Source: Dactylosporangium sp. AC04546 (lineage in GTDB: Bacteria; Actinomycetota; Actinomycetes; Mycobacteriales; Micromonosporaceae). From it: a stretch of DNA of 38,171 nt. A model generated the notes under the pieces. The model was not told where the DNA came from. It did no database searches and saw only the letters and a list, made by a program, of their open reading frames with translations. Shown here piece after piece: positions 22,387 through 35,096 of this stretch. The first letter of the stretch is position 1. Every line of letters begins with the position of its first letter. The stretch lies in the NCBI RefSeq assembly GCF_022095675.1, contig NZ_JAHYSG010000113.1:1-38171 (forward strand), written 5' to 3'. The translations under genes were made by a program, and so were the position numbers.

Positions 22387-22923
22387 CTCGGCCGATCGAC
22401 CGACCAAACAAGGGACGGTACGGCGTTTCGGTCGAACGACCGACCGAGGGAACGGATCGCGCCTCGGTCGGTCGACTGACCGAAGCAACAGGCTCGCACC
22501 CTGGTCGAACGACCGACCAAAGAGCAGACCGCACCTCGGTCAGTCGACCGACCGAACAAGGAGGCGACCTGCGATTCGGTCGAGACCGACCGAACGAAGC
22601 AGCCGCCAGTGCCGCCCCTCGGTCGGTCGAACCGAACGAAGGAACGGACCGGCCTCAGTCGGTCGACCGACCGACCGAACCGACTCGCCCCAAGGCGCAT
22701 GATCGCCAAAAGACCACGATCATGAAGCGGTGAACCGGCGGCCTGGGCAGCGAGGTTGGCGTTCGCTCCGGGAGAACACCTCGGTCAGTCGACCGACCGA
22801 GCAAGGAGACGGGACGGCGTTCCTTCGGTCGAACGACCGACCGACCGAAGGAACGGATCGCGCTTCGGTCAGTCGACCGACCGAAGCGACAGGCTCGCGC
22901 TCGGTCGGACGACCGACCGAGGG
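22387..22923. repeat. Array of about twelve 20-30 bp palindromes (TCGGTC / GACCGA type)
   Basis: Imperfect palindromes with core TCGGTC(A/G)GTCGACCGACCG or TCGGTCGAACGACCGACCG occur near 22388, 22427, 22463, 22500, 22535, 22574, 22618, 22653, 22779, 22822, 22861 and 22899. They are separated by 10-25 bp of unlike sequence, with one gap near 22681-22778. The units at 22822-22851 and 22861-22888 are almost perfect hairpins. The array has two blocks, each headed by the hairpin repeat (22293, 22698). The second partly repeats the first: GGAACGGATCGCGC before a unit and ACAGGCTCGC after it occur in both. Reading frames across it are products of the repeat. It is REP-like DNA with no gene. Confidence 0.8.
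22698..22724. repeat. Hairpin repeat, copy 2
   Basis: CATGATCG (22698-22705) and CGATCATG (22717-22724) enclose the same loop as copy 1 at 22293-22319. The base difference between copies is matched on both arms. Confidence 0.7.
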
Positions 22924-22984
22924 ACCGAGCGAGGGAACGGCGCCGACCTCGACGACTCCCTGACCCTCCCGGGCCGCGCTCGGC

Positions 22985-23054
22985 GGCAGCCCATGATCAA
23001 GGGAAACATTTGGCTGTCATAGCGACCAGAAGTTTCCCTTGATCATGGGCTGCC
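22985..23054. repeat. Long perfect inverted repeat (23-bp arms)
   Basis: Arms 22985-23007 and 23032-23054 are perfectly complementary over 23 bp (outer end GGCAGCCCATGATC, inner end AAGGGAAAC) with a 24-nt loop. It ends the palindrome region and is downstream of the minus-strand DUF2231 gene, so it could terminate that transcript. The inner TGATCAAGGGAAAC sequence is AT-richer than the surroundings and may belong to a dispersed repeat family. Confidence 0.8.
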
Positions 23055-23122
23055 AGCCACAGCAGCGCGGCAGGAGCCAGCCAAAACCCGGCGAAAGCGG
23101 CAAAACCCCCGTGAAACAGCCG

Positions 23123-23605
23123 CTAGAAGCCGGTCCAGACCATCTTGGCGCCCGTGTCGCCGGCCTTGAAGACGAAGTAGAAGGCGGCCAGGCTCAAGGC
23201 CACACCCAGCACGACCACGACCCAGTGGGCCACCATCGGGGCCTTGATCAGGGACTTCGACTTCGGCGTCACGGCCAGCATGAACGCCATCACGAGCGCG
23301 ACCAGCGCCAGCCCCAGCACCACCAGGAACAGGTTGTTGGCGAAGCCCTCGTGCTGCTCGATCTTCTCCTGGATCTCCCCGGCCTGGAAGTTCGGGCTCT
23401 CGCTGAACGACTCGCCCGACTCCTTGGCGGCGAAGACCGCGCCCGGCGTGGCGATGGCCAGGGCGATCAGCGGCCAGCGGAGGTGGCGGCGGCTGAGCGC
23501 CCACACCGCGTAGAGGATCGCGACCAGCCCGAGCAGCGGCACCAGGACCACCGCCGCATGGATGAAGAGCGGGTGGGCCGGAATACCTTGCACACGATCG
23601 AACAC
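23123..23605 (-). CDS. DUF2231 membrane protein
   Basis: This 160-residue integral membrane protein has four hydrophobic segments: LFIHAAVVLVPLLGLVAILY, WPLIALAIATPGAVFAA, LFLVVLGLALVALVMAFML and AHWVVVVLGVALSLAAFYFV. The N-terminal GIPAHPLFIHAAVVLVPLL is the DUF2231 hallmark, with conserved His residues that may bind metal or haem. The start is GTG 23605 with GAGGAGG four bases before it. The function of the family is unknown; it often occurs beside redox or metal genes. It diverges from a FurA-type regulator, and an inverted repeat lies between them. Confidence 0.8.
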   Translation of the reverse strand: MFDRVQGIPAHPLFIHAAVVLVPLLGLVAILYAVWALSRRHLRWPLIALAIATPGAVFAAKESGESFSESPNFQAGEIQEKIEQHEGFANNLFLVVLGLALVALVMAFMLAVTPKSKSLIKAPMVAHWVVVVLGVALSLAAFYFVFKAGDTGAKMVWTGF

Positions 23606-23664
23606 GAAGCCTCCTCGACAGACGGACCTCCCCCGCGGGGAAGTACACACGCTGAAGATCCTGA

Positions 23665-23691
23665 GTTCAAAGAGTCAGGAAACATTTGAAC
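23665..23691. promoter_or_regulatory. Inverted repeat between DUF2231 and fur genes
   Basis: GTTCAAA-N13-TTTGAAC is perfect in both 7-bp arms and sits in an AT-richer stretch of the divergent promoter region. It is a candidate Fur-family autoregulatory site, controlling both the regulator and the DUF2231 gene. Confidence 0.45.
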
Positions 23692-23721
23692 GGTTCCAAG
23701 CTGCGTGGTGTTATTGGAGGC

Positions 23722-24153
23722 GTGTCGGGTGAAGATCTGCTGCGCGCCCGGGGTCTGCGTGTGACGCGGCCCCGGCTGGCCGTGCTGGAGGTCCTCGACT
23801 CCGCACGCGGGCATCTCGACGTCGACCAGATCGCCGCCCAGGTGCGCCAGCGGCTTGACTCGGTCTCGACCCAGGCGGTGTATGACGTGCTCAGTGCCCT
23901 GTCCCGGGCCGGACTGGCCCGGCGGATCGAGCCGGCCGGCAGCCCGGCGCGCTTCGAGGCCCGGGTCGGGGACAACCACCACCATGTCGTCTGCCGGGGC
24001 TGCGGGGAGATCGCCGACGTCGACTGCACGGTCGGCGAGGCGCCCTGCCTGACGCCGTCGCAGGCGCACGGGTTCGTGCTCGACGAGGCCGAGGTCACGT
24101 TCTGGGGGCTGTGCCCCGCGTGCCAGCAGAGACGTCGCGAAGACCAGCAGTGA
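23722..24153 (+). CDS. furA: Fur-family transcriptional regulator (FurA/CatR type)
   Basis: This 143-residue repressor has a winged-helix N-terminus (LRVTRPRLAVLEVLDSARGH and VSTQAVYDVLSALSRAGL). The metal-binding dimerisation domain has DNHHHVVCRGCGEIADVDC, GEAPCLTPS and a final CPAC; the two CxxC pairs form the structural zinc site. HHHVVCRGCGEIADVDC and FVLDEAEVTFWGLCPAC are typical of the peroxide-responsive FurA/CatR branch. GTG 23722 lies seven bases after TGTTAT; a TTG at 23686 lies within the presumed operator. FurA genes usually precede katG, but here a DUF2236 gene follows with GTGA overlap and no catalase gene is present. Confidence 0.85.
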   Translation: MSGEDLLRARGLRVTRPRLAVLEVLDSARGHLDVDQIAAQVRQRLDSVSTQAVYDVLSALSRAGLARRIEPAGSPARFEARVGDNHHHVVCRGCGEIADVDCTVGEAPCLTPSQAHGFVLDEAEVTFWGLCPACQQRRREDQQ

Positions 24154-24995
24154 GCGACGTGGGGCTGTTCGGCCCGGACTCGATCACCTGGCGCGTGCAC
24201 CGGGAGCCGATCGTCACGGTCGGCGGGCTGCGCAGCCTGTACCTCCAGGCCCTGCACCCGCGGGCGGTCGCCGGTGTCGAGCAGAACAGTCGGTACCGTC
24301 AGGACCCCTGGGGCCGGCTGCGGCGCACGTCGGAGTACGTCACCACGGTCATCTACGGCACCACCGAGCAGGCCGAGAAGGCCGCCCGGCGGGTCCGCGC
24401 CGTGCACCGCCGGATGACCGCGACCGACCCGCGCACGGGCGAGCTGTTCCGGGTCGACGAGCCCGAGTTGCTGCGCTGGGTGCACGTCACCGAGGTCGAG
24501 TCGTTCCTCGACGCCGCCCTGCGCGGCGGGCTGCGGCTCAGCCCGGCCGAGGTCGACGGCTACTTCGCCGAGCAGACCCGCGCCGCCGCCCTGGTCGGGC
24601 TCGACCCCGCCACGGTGCCTTCGACGGCCGATGAGATCCGGTTGTACTACGAGGAAATGCGCCCCAGCCTCGAGCTCACGGCCGACTCGGCGGCGACCGG
24701 CATCTTCCTGACCCTGCCGCCGCTGCCCTACGGGCTCGGCCTGACGCCGGTGCGCGGCCTGTCGTTCAGCGTGTCGGCCCTGGCCATCGGCCTGCTGCCG
24801 CCGTGGGCCCGCAAGCTCTACGGGCTGCCCGGCCTCGCCGCCACCGGCCTGGTCGCGTCGGCCAACGCCCGTGTCCTGGGCACGCTGCTGCGGCAGATCC
24901 CGCTGGAGTGGATCGAGTCGCCGGCCCGTAAGGACGCGATGCGCCGCCTGGCCGAGGCCCGCGCGGCAGAAGCCCAAAAGGCCGCCACAGCGTGA
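24150..24995 (+). CDS. DUF2236 / MpaB-like oxygenase-family protein
   Basis: This 281-residue protein belongs to the DUF2236 family (ER-bound oxygenase MpaB and latex-clearing rubber oxygenase fold). It has TWRVHREPIVTVGGLRSLYL, LQALHPRAVAGVEQNS, DPWGRLRRTSEYV and a helix with RWVHVTEVESFL, whose His and Arg residues are candidates for haem binding. It has hydrophobic stretches near 180-240 but no clear signal peptide. It starts inside the fur stop codon (GTGA), so synthesis is coupled to the regulator, which suggests a haem- or peroxide-related oxidation under FurA control. The substrate is unknown. Confidence 0.75.
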   Translation: MSDVGLFGPDSITWRVHREPIVTVGGLRSLYLQALHPRAVAGVEQNSRYRQDPWGRLRRTSEYVTTVIYGTTEQAEKAARRVRAVHRRMTATDPRTGELFRVDEPELLRWVHVTEVESFLDAALRGGLRLSPAEVDGYFAEQTRAAALVGLDPATVPSTADEIRLYYEEMRPSLELTADSAATGIFLTLPPLPYGLGLTPVRGLSFSVSALAIGLLPPWARKLYGLPGLAATGLVASANARVLGTLLRQIPLEWIESPARKDAMRRLAEARAAEAQKAATA

Positions 24996-25061
24996 CATAA
25001 CGCCCACCGCCCGCGTTTGATCTGGTGTCCGCCCGACACCGACCCGACGCGGAGGTACCTC

Positions 25062-31026
<5,965 letters not shown>

Positions 31027-31033
31027 ACGCCCC

Positions 31034-31067
31034 AGCATGCCCCGGCTGGCACTCAGTGTCAACACTG
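31034..31067 (-). promoter_or_regulatory. SDR promoter with overlapping TetR-type operator
   Basis: On minus: TTGACA (31057-31062), 17-bp spacer, CATGCT (31034-31039), then seven bases to the ATG. The perfect palindrome CAGTGT-CA-ACACTG (31054-31067) covers the -35 box, so binding there would block transcription. The divergent TetR regulator is the obvious candidate. Confidence 0.6.
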
Positions 31068-31111
31068 CCTGTTTGTGCCAAGTTTTGCCTTGGGGGGCGT
31101 AGAATGCGCGG

Positions 31112-31741
31112 GTGAGCCTCGTGGAACGCAAGCGCCAGCTCGTCCGGGACGAGCTGACCGAGGCCGCGCTGAAACTCCTCGCCTTCCAGGGCTTCGAGGA
31201 GACGACGATCGACCAGATGGCGGCCGCGGCGGGCGTGTCGCGGCGGACGTTCTTCCGCTACTTCAGCTCGAAGGAAGACGTCATCATCGAGTTCCTGAGC
31301 GACCTGGGCCGCAAGCTGAGCGCGGCCCTGTCCTCACGCCCTTTGTCGGAGCCCCCGGCGGAGGCGGTCCAGAACGCGCTGCGCATCTTCACGGACAAGT
31401 TCTGGGAGCACCCGGAGAAGTCCCGCCGGATGACCGAGATCATGGTGAACACCCCGGCGCTGCTGGCCCGCTACCTGGAACGCCAGGTCGAGTGGAAGGC
31501 GGCGTTGGCCAAGGACCTGTCGACGCGCATGGACCCGGCCACATCAACGGAGCTGACCGCCCCGGTGCTGGTGGCGGTGGCCTTCGCCGCGTTCGACACG
31601 GCACTGATCCACTGGGTCCAGCAACCGCGCGACACCGACCTCAACGCCTTGGTGGACGCCTGCTTCGCCGTGGCTTTTCACAGATCGATGGAGACTTCTG
31701 GTCGTCATGACAAGTCACAGTTTTGTAACCAAGATCACTAG
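31112..31741 (+). CDS. TetR-family transcriptional regulator
   Basis: This 209-residue regulator has an N-terminal helix-turn-helix: LTEAALKLLAFQGFEETTID, then AGVSRRTFFRYFSSKEDVI, the classical TetR recognition-helix pattern. The C-terminal ligand-binding domain is not assignable to a ligand. GTG 31112 lies six bases after TAGAAT. The divergent arrangement with the SDR gene and the palindrome at 31054-31067 suggest that it represses that gene and itself until a small-molecule substrate of the SDR binds. Confidence 0.9.
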   Translation: MSLVERKRQLVRDELTEAALKLLAFQGFEETTIDQMAAAAGVSRRTFFRYFSSKEDVIIEFLSDLGRKLSAALSSRPLSEPPAEAVQNALRIFTDKFWEHPEKSRRMTEIMVNTPALLARYLERQVEWKAALAKDLSTRMDPATSTELTAPVLVAVAFAAFDTALIHWVQQPRDTDLNALVDACFAVAFHRSMETSGRHDKSQFCNQDH

Positions 31742-32565
31742 ACAATTTGTTTGGCCCCTGACCTGCAAGAACCCCGCGCGACGTGCGCGCCGCGATCGGC
31801 GCCTGTTGTCGATGGCACTAGATCACGTCGCCACTTTGCGGTCTGCGGCATCCCGGGCACTGGTAACCCGAATCCCGGATACTGACACACATATGTTGGC
31901 TCGGTTTGCACGTGGCACGTCCCACTGTACTGGCAGGCGACCCGGGCTAGATTGGCCTACTTCGTACCGTGATCAAACTTCTGGAGGGATTTGTCCTGGG
32001 AGCCTGCGTGAGGATCAGAGCGGGCGTGGAGCGGTGTTGCCCGTGTGCCGTCGGCCATGGTCGCGCGAAGCGGGTCGGGGCCAGGCGTGCCAGGTTCGCC
32101 TTCGGCGACCGCGTAGCGGCTTGGCCTGGCACGCCTGGCCCCGGGCTGCTTGGCTTGGCTTGGCCGGCGGCATACGGGAGGGCCCGGAGCCAGAGGTCCC
32201 GCCGGAGGCGAAGAGCGTGACCAGCGACGGAGTTTGAGGCTGCGGGAGCGACGGTCGTGCGCACGGCGGGCGTCGCGGTAGCTCACTGCTTGTTTGGGTT
32301 TGGTCGCTGCATGGGCGCTGGAGGCTCGTGCGGTGTTGGCGGTGGTGGTTCGGAATGCGGGGGCCCGTTCGGTGTGTGGTTGGCGCCTGGATGTCTGCGT
32401 TGGCTGTCTGGTTTGCGGTTGTTTGATGGTGACGTGCTGTGTCATGGTCCGTGGCTATGGGTGCTGGTGCGGCGTTCTTGACTGCTATGCAGCTGTCCGG
32501 GGCTGAGGTGCAGGTCGGGGTAAGGCCGTGTTGGTGGGTCGACGCTGAGATCGGCGGAGTCGGCA
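31742..32565. other. 824-bp region without a convincing gene, leader of the TPR/CHAT cassette
   Basis: Short frames here (for example 31969-32220, encoding an Arg-rich 83-mer) lack protein-like composition. A promoter candidate is CTGTAC (31925-31930), 17 bp, TAGATT (31948-31953). A large stem-loop lies at 32077-32142. The part from about 32260 to 32540 is G/T-rich on plus, unlike its C-rich neighbours. An in-frame TAA near 32520 fixes the start of the following gene downstream. It may be a regulatory leader, a non-coding RNA, or the remains of an earlier cassette. Confidence 0.5.
32077..32142. repeat. Perfect inverted repeat with 18-bp arms
   Basis: Arms 32077-32094 and 32125-32142 (GGGGCCAGGCGTGCCAGG and its exact complement) flank a 30-nt loop. 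There is no T-run. It lies 424 bp upstream of the TPR gene and could be a terminator or attenuator, an RNA structure, or a recombination site. Confidence 0.75.
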
Positions 32566-35079
32566 GTGCCTGCTGAGCAGGCTGAGGAGGTGGCGCTGCT
32601 GAGGACTGGTGTCACGGTCGCGCGGGCGGTGGAGGTGCATCGGCTGGCGGTGGAAGGTCGGGAGCCGGGCATTGCCCGTGTCGTCGGGCATCTAGTGGCT
32701 CGGGTGTGGCTGCCTACGTCCCGGTTCGCTGATGTCGAGGCTGTGGCGACTGCGACGCTGGCCTTGGGCCCGGACGCCGGCGCGTTCTACGATCGGGGCT
32801 GGGCCCGGTCGTCCACTGGGCGGCCCTGGCAGGCGCTGGCCGACTATGAGCAGGCTCTGGCCCTGGACCGCAAGGCTGGTGCCCGAGGCTCCGAAGCCGC
32901 CACCCTCGTCAGCATTGGCCGCGTGTACGACGGGCTTGGGGACCGGCAGCGGGCACTCGCCTACTTCCAGCAGGCCCTGCCCATCCAGCGGGAGGTCGGC
33001 AACCGGGCCGGCGAAGCGACCACCCTCAACAACATCGGCCACGTGTACAACGGACTCGGGGACCGGCAGCAGGCCCTCACCGACTACCAGCAGGCCCTGC
33101 CCATCCAGCGGGAGGTCGGCAACCGGGCCGGCGAAGCGACCACCCTCAACAACATCGGCCACGTGTACAACGGACTCGGGGACCGGCAGCAGGCCCTCAC
33201 CGACTACCAGCAGGCCCTGCCCATCCAGCGGGAGGTCGGCAACCGGGCCGGCGAAGCGACCACCCTCAACAACATCGGCCACGTGTACAACGGACTCGGG
33301 GACCGGCAGCAGGCCCTCACCGACTACCAGCAGGCCCTGCCCATCCAGCGGGAGGTCGGCAACCGGGCCGGCGAAGCGACCACCCTCAACAACATCGGCC
33401 ACGTGTACAACGAGCTCGGGGATTGGCAGCAGGCCCTCACCAACTACGAGCAGGCTCTGCCCATCCATCGGGAGGTCGGTGACCGGGCCGGCGAAGCGAC
33501 CACCCTCAACAACATCGGCCTCGTGTACGACGGGCTCGGGGATTGGCAGCAGGCCCTCGCCTACTACGAGCAGGCTCTGCCAATCCGGCGGGACGTCGGT
33601 GACCGGGCCGGCGAAGCGACCACCCTCAACAACATCGGCCACGTGTACTACCGGCTCGGGGATCGGCAGCAGGCCCTCACCTACTACCAGCAGGCTCTGC
33701 CAATCCGGCGGGACGTCGGTGACCGGGCTGGTGAAGCGACCACCCTCACCAGCATCGGCGGCGTGTACGACGGGCTCGGGGATTGGCAGCAGGCCCTCGC
33801 CTACTACGAGCAGGCTCTGCCAATCCGGCGGGACGTCGGTGACCGGGCCGGCGAAGCGACCACCCTCAACAACATCGGCCACGTGTACTACCGGCTCGGG
33901 GATCGGCAGCAGGCCCTCACCTACTACCAGCAGGCTCTGCCAATCCGGCGGGACGTCGGTGACCGGGCTGGTGAAGCGACCACCCTCACCAGCATCGGCG
34001 GCGTGTACGACGGGCTCGGGGATTGGCAGCAGGCCCTCGCCTACTACGAGCAGGCTCTGCCAATCCGGCGGGACGTCGGTGACCGGGCCGGTGAAGCGGC
34101 CACGCTGAGCAACATCGGCAGCGTGTACAACGGGCTCGGGGATCGGCAGCGGGCCCTCGCCTACTACGAGCAGGCTCTGCCCATCCGGCGGGAGGTCGGT
34201 GACCGGGCCGGCGAAGCGACCACCCTCAACAACATCGGCCACGTGTACAACGAGCTCGGGGATTGGCAGCAGGCCCTCACCAACTACGAGCAGGCTCTGC
34301 CCATCCAGCGCGACGTCGGCGACCGGGCCGGCGAAGCGACCACCCTCAACAACATCGGCGGCGTGTACTACGGGCTCGGGGATCGGCAGCAGGCCCTCGC
34401 CTACTACGAGCAGGCCCTGGCCATCCAGCGCGACGTCGGCCACCGGGCCGGTGAAGCGGCCACCCTCAACAACATCGGGGGCGTGCGGTTTCAGCAGGGT
34501 GACTTGGCTGGGGCGAAGGACGCGTTGGACGCGGTGCTGGAGATTCTGCGGGTGGTGGGTGATCGCAGTTCCGAGGCGATGGTGGGTTTCAACATGGCGG
34601 TGTTGCTCGTGCGGATGGATCGGGTGGACGAGGCCGTCGCGATGCTGCGCCATGCGATTGCGCTGGCTGAGCGGACGGGCCACCCGGCGCTACATGAGAT
34701 GCAAGCGTTCCTTATCGATATCGAGCAAGCGGGGAAGGGGTCGGCGATGGGTTCTGCCACGGTTGAGGTGTCGGGGGCGCAGGCCGCGCAGTGGGCCGAG
34801 GAACTGCGCGGCGTTCTTGCCGCGAATGCCCGGCCGGGGGACAGTGTGTCGCCGGTGGAGGTGCAGCGGTCGGCCGAGATGGTGATCGCGGTGATCGGGC
34901 TGGCGCTCGCTGGGGTGGAGACGGCCAAGACGATCTGGGACTGGTGGGGTTCCCGCCGCCGGGAGGGGGTTACGGTCACGGTTCTGTTGCGTGACGGCAC
35001 CCGGCTCAGCCTGTCCGACGTCAGCCAGAAGCAGTTGGAGATCGTGTTCCAGCAGGACGAGTCGCAGCAGCAGCGCTGA
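32566..35079 (+). CDS. TPR-repeat protein with effector-associated-like C-terminal domain
   Basis: This is an 837-residue protein. Residues 1-105 form a non-identical N-terminal region (AVEVHRLAVEGREPG, then LVARVWLPTSRFADVEA). About 106-625 are thirteen 40-residue TPR units (consensus AGEATTLNNIGHVYNGLGD, RQQALTDYQQALPIQREVG), and a diverged TPR-like part follows. The C-terminus (about 727-837) has MVIAVIGLALAGVETAKTIW, then a strand-rich VTVTVLLRDGTRLSLSDVSQ. This hydrophobic-helix plus beta pattern resembles effector-associated constant components of bacterial conflict systems. GTG 32566 has GGAG nearby, and an in-frame stop lies 40-50 bases upstream. It precedes the CHAT-STAND gene by 17 bp. 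Likely a sensor or scaffold; the immunity role is inference. Confidence 0.8.
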   Translation: MPAEQAEEVALLRTGVTVARAVEVHRLAVEGREPGIARVVGHLVARVWLPTSRFADVEAVATATLALGPDAGAFYDRGWARSSTGRPWQALADYEQALALDRKAGARGSEAATLVSIGRVYDGLGDRQRALAYFQQALPIQREVGNRAGEATTLNNIGHVYNGLGDRQQALTDYQQALPIQREVGNRAGEATTLNNIGHVYNGLGDRQQALTDYQQALPIQREVGNRAGEATTLNNIGHVYNGLGDRQQALTDYQQALPIQREVGNRAGEATTLNNIGHVYNELGDWQQALTNYEQALPIHREVGDRAGEATTLNNIGLVYDGLGDWQQALAYYEQALPIRRDVGDRAGEATTLNNIGHVYYRLGDRQQALTYYQQALPIRRDVGDRAGEATTLTSIGGVYDGLGDWQQALAYYEQALPIRRDVGDRAGEATTLNNIGHVYYRLGDRQQALTYYQQALPIRRDVGDRAGEATTLTSIGGVYDGLGDWQQALAYYEQALPIRRDVGDRAGEAATLSNIGSVYNGLGDRQRALAYYEQALPIRREVGDRAGEATTLNNIGHVYNELGDWQQALTNYEQALPIQRDVGDRAGEATTLNNIGGVYYGLGDRQQALAYYEQALAIQRDVGHRAGEAATLNNIGGVRFQQGDLAGAKDALDAVLEILRVVGDRSSEAMVGFNMAVLLVRMDRVDEAVAMLRHAIALAERTGHPALHEMQAFLIDIEQAGKGSAMGSATVEVSGAQAAQWAEELRGVLAANARPGDSVSPVEVQRSAEMVIAVIGLALAGVETAKTIWDWWGSRRREGVTVTVLLRDGTRLSLSDVSQKQLEIVFQQDESQQQR
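32625..32900 (+). repeat. Direct repeat, copy 1 (5' end of first TPR gene)
   Basis: These bases match 37375-37650 at a constant offset of 4750 bp without insertions or deletions, at about 90% identity by eye. The pair brackets most of the first TPR gene and the whole CHAT-STAND gene. Confidence 0.8.
32881..34440 (+). repeat. Thirteen tandem 120-bp TPR-coding units
   Basis: Units start every 120 bp from 32881 with no phase change. Units at 33001, 33121 and 33241 are identical over all 120 bp. The two-unit block 33601-33840 is identical to 33841-34080, and the match extends on both sides. The unit at 34201 is almost the same as that at 33361. Differences between units cluster at a few codons, mostly at the turn between helices and at the end of helix B. 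The repeat is open in several frames on both strands, giving false long frames. Confidence 0.95.
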
Positions 35080-35096
35080 AGGGCGGAGACACCCGG

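Noticed and set aside
22387..22923. Possible CRISPR array
   Set aside because: Units are imperfect palindromes of varying length, spacers are 10-25 bp and unequal, and no cas gene is present.
22128..22963. Reading frames with many RSTD/RPTE-type repeats on both strands
   Set aside because: These arise from the palindrome array. The encoded repeats have no domain pattern, no plausible starts, and the DNA signal is palindromic rather than codon-periodic.
31969..32220. Small gene upstream of the TPR gene
   Set aside because: The 83-codon product is Arg-rich without a domain, and much of it is encoded by the long inverted repeat at 32077-32142, which argues for a structural rather than coding role.
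32692..34683. Long minus-strand reading frame of 663 codons with repeated VVEGGRFAGPV-type units
   Set aside because: It is the complement of the 120-bp TPR repeat. Because 120 is divisible by three, every frame without a stop in one unit stays open through all of them. The plus-strand frame has the TPR consensus, a fixed start and an operon context.
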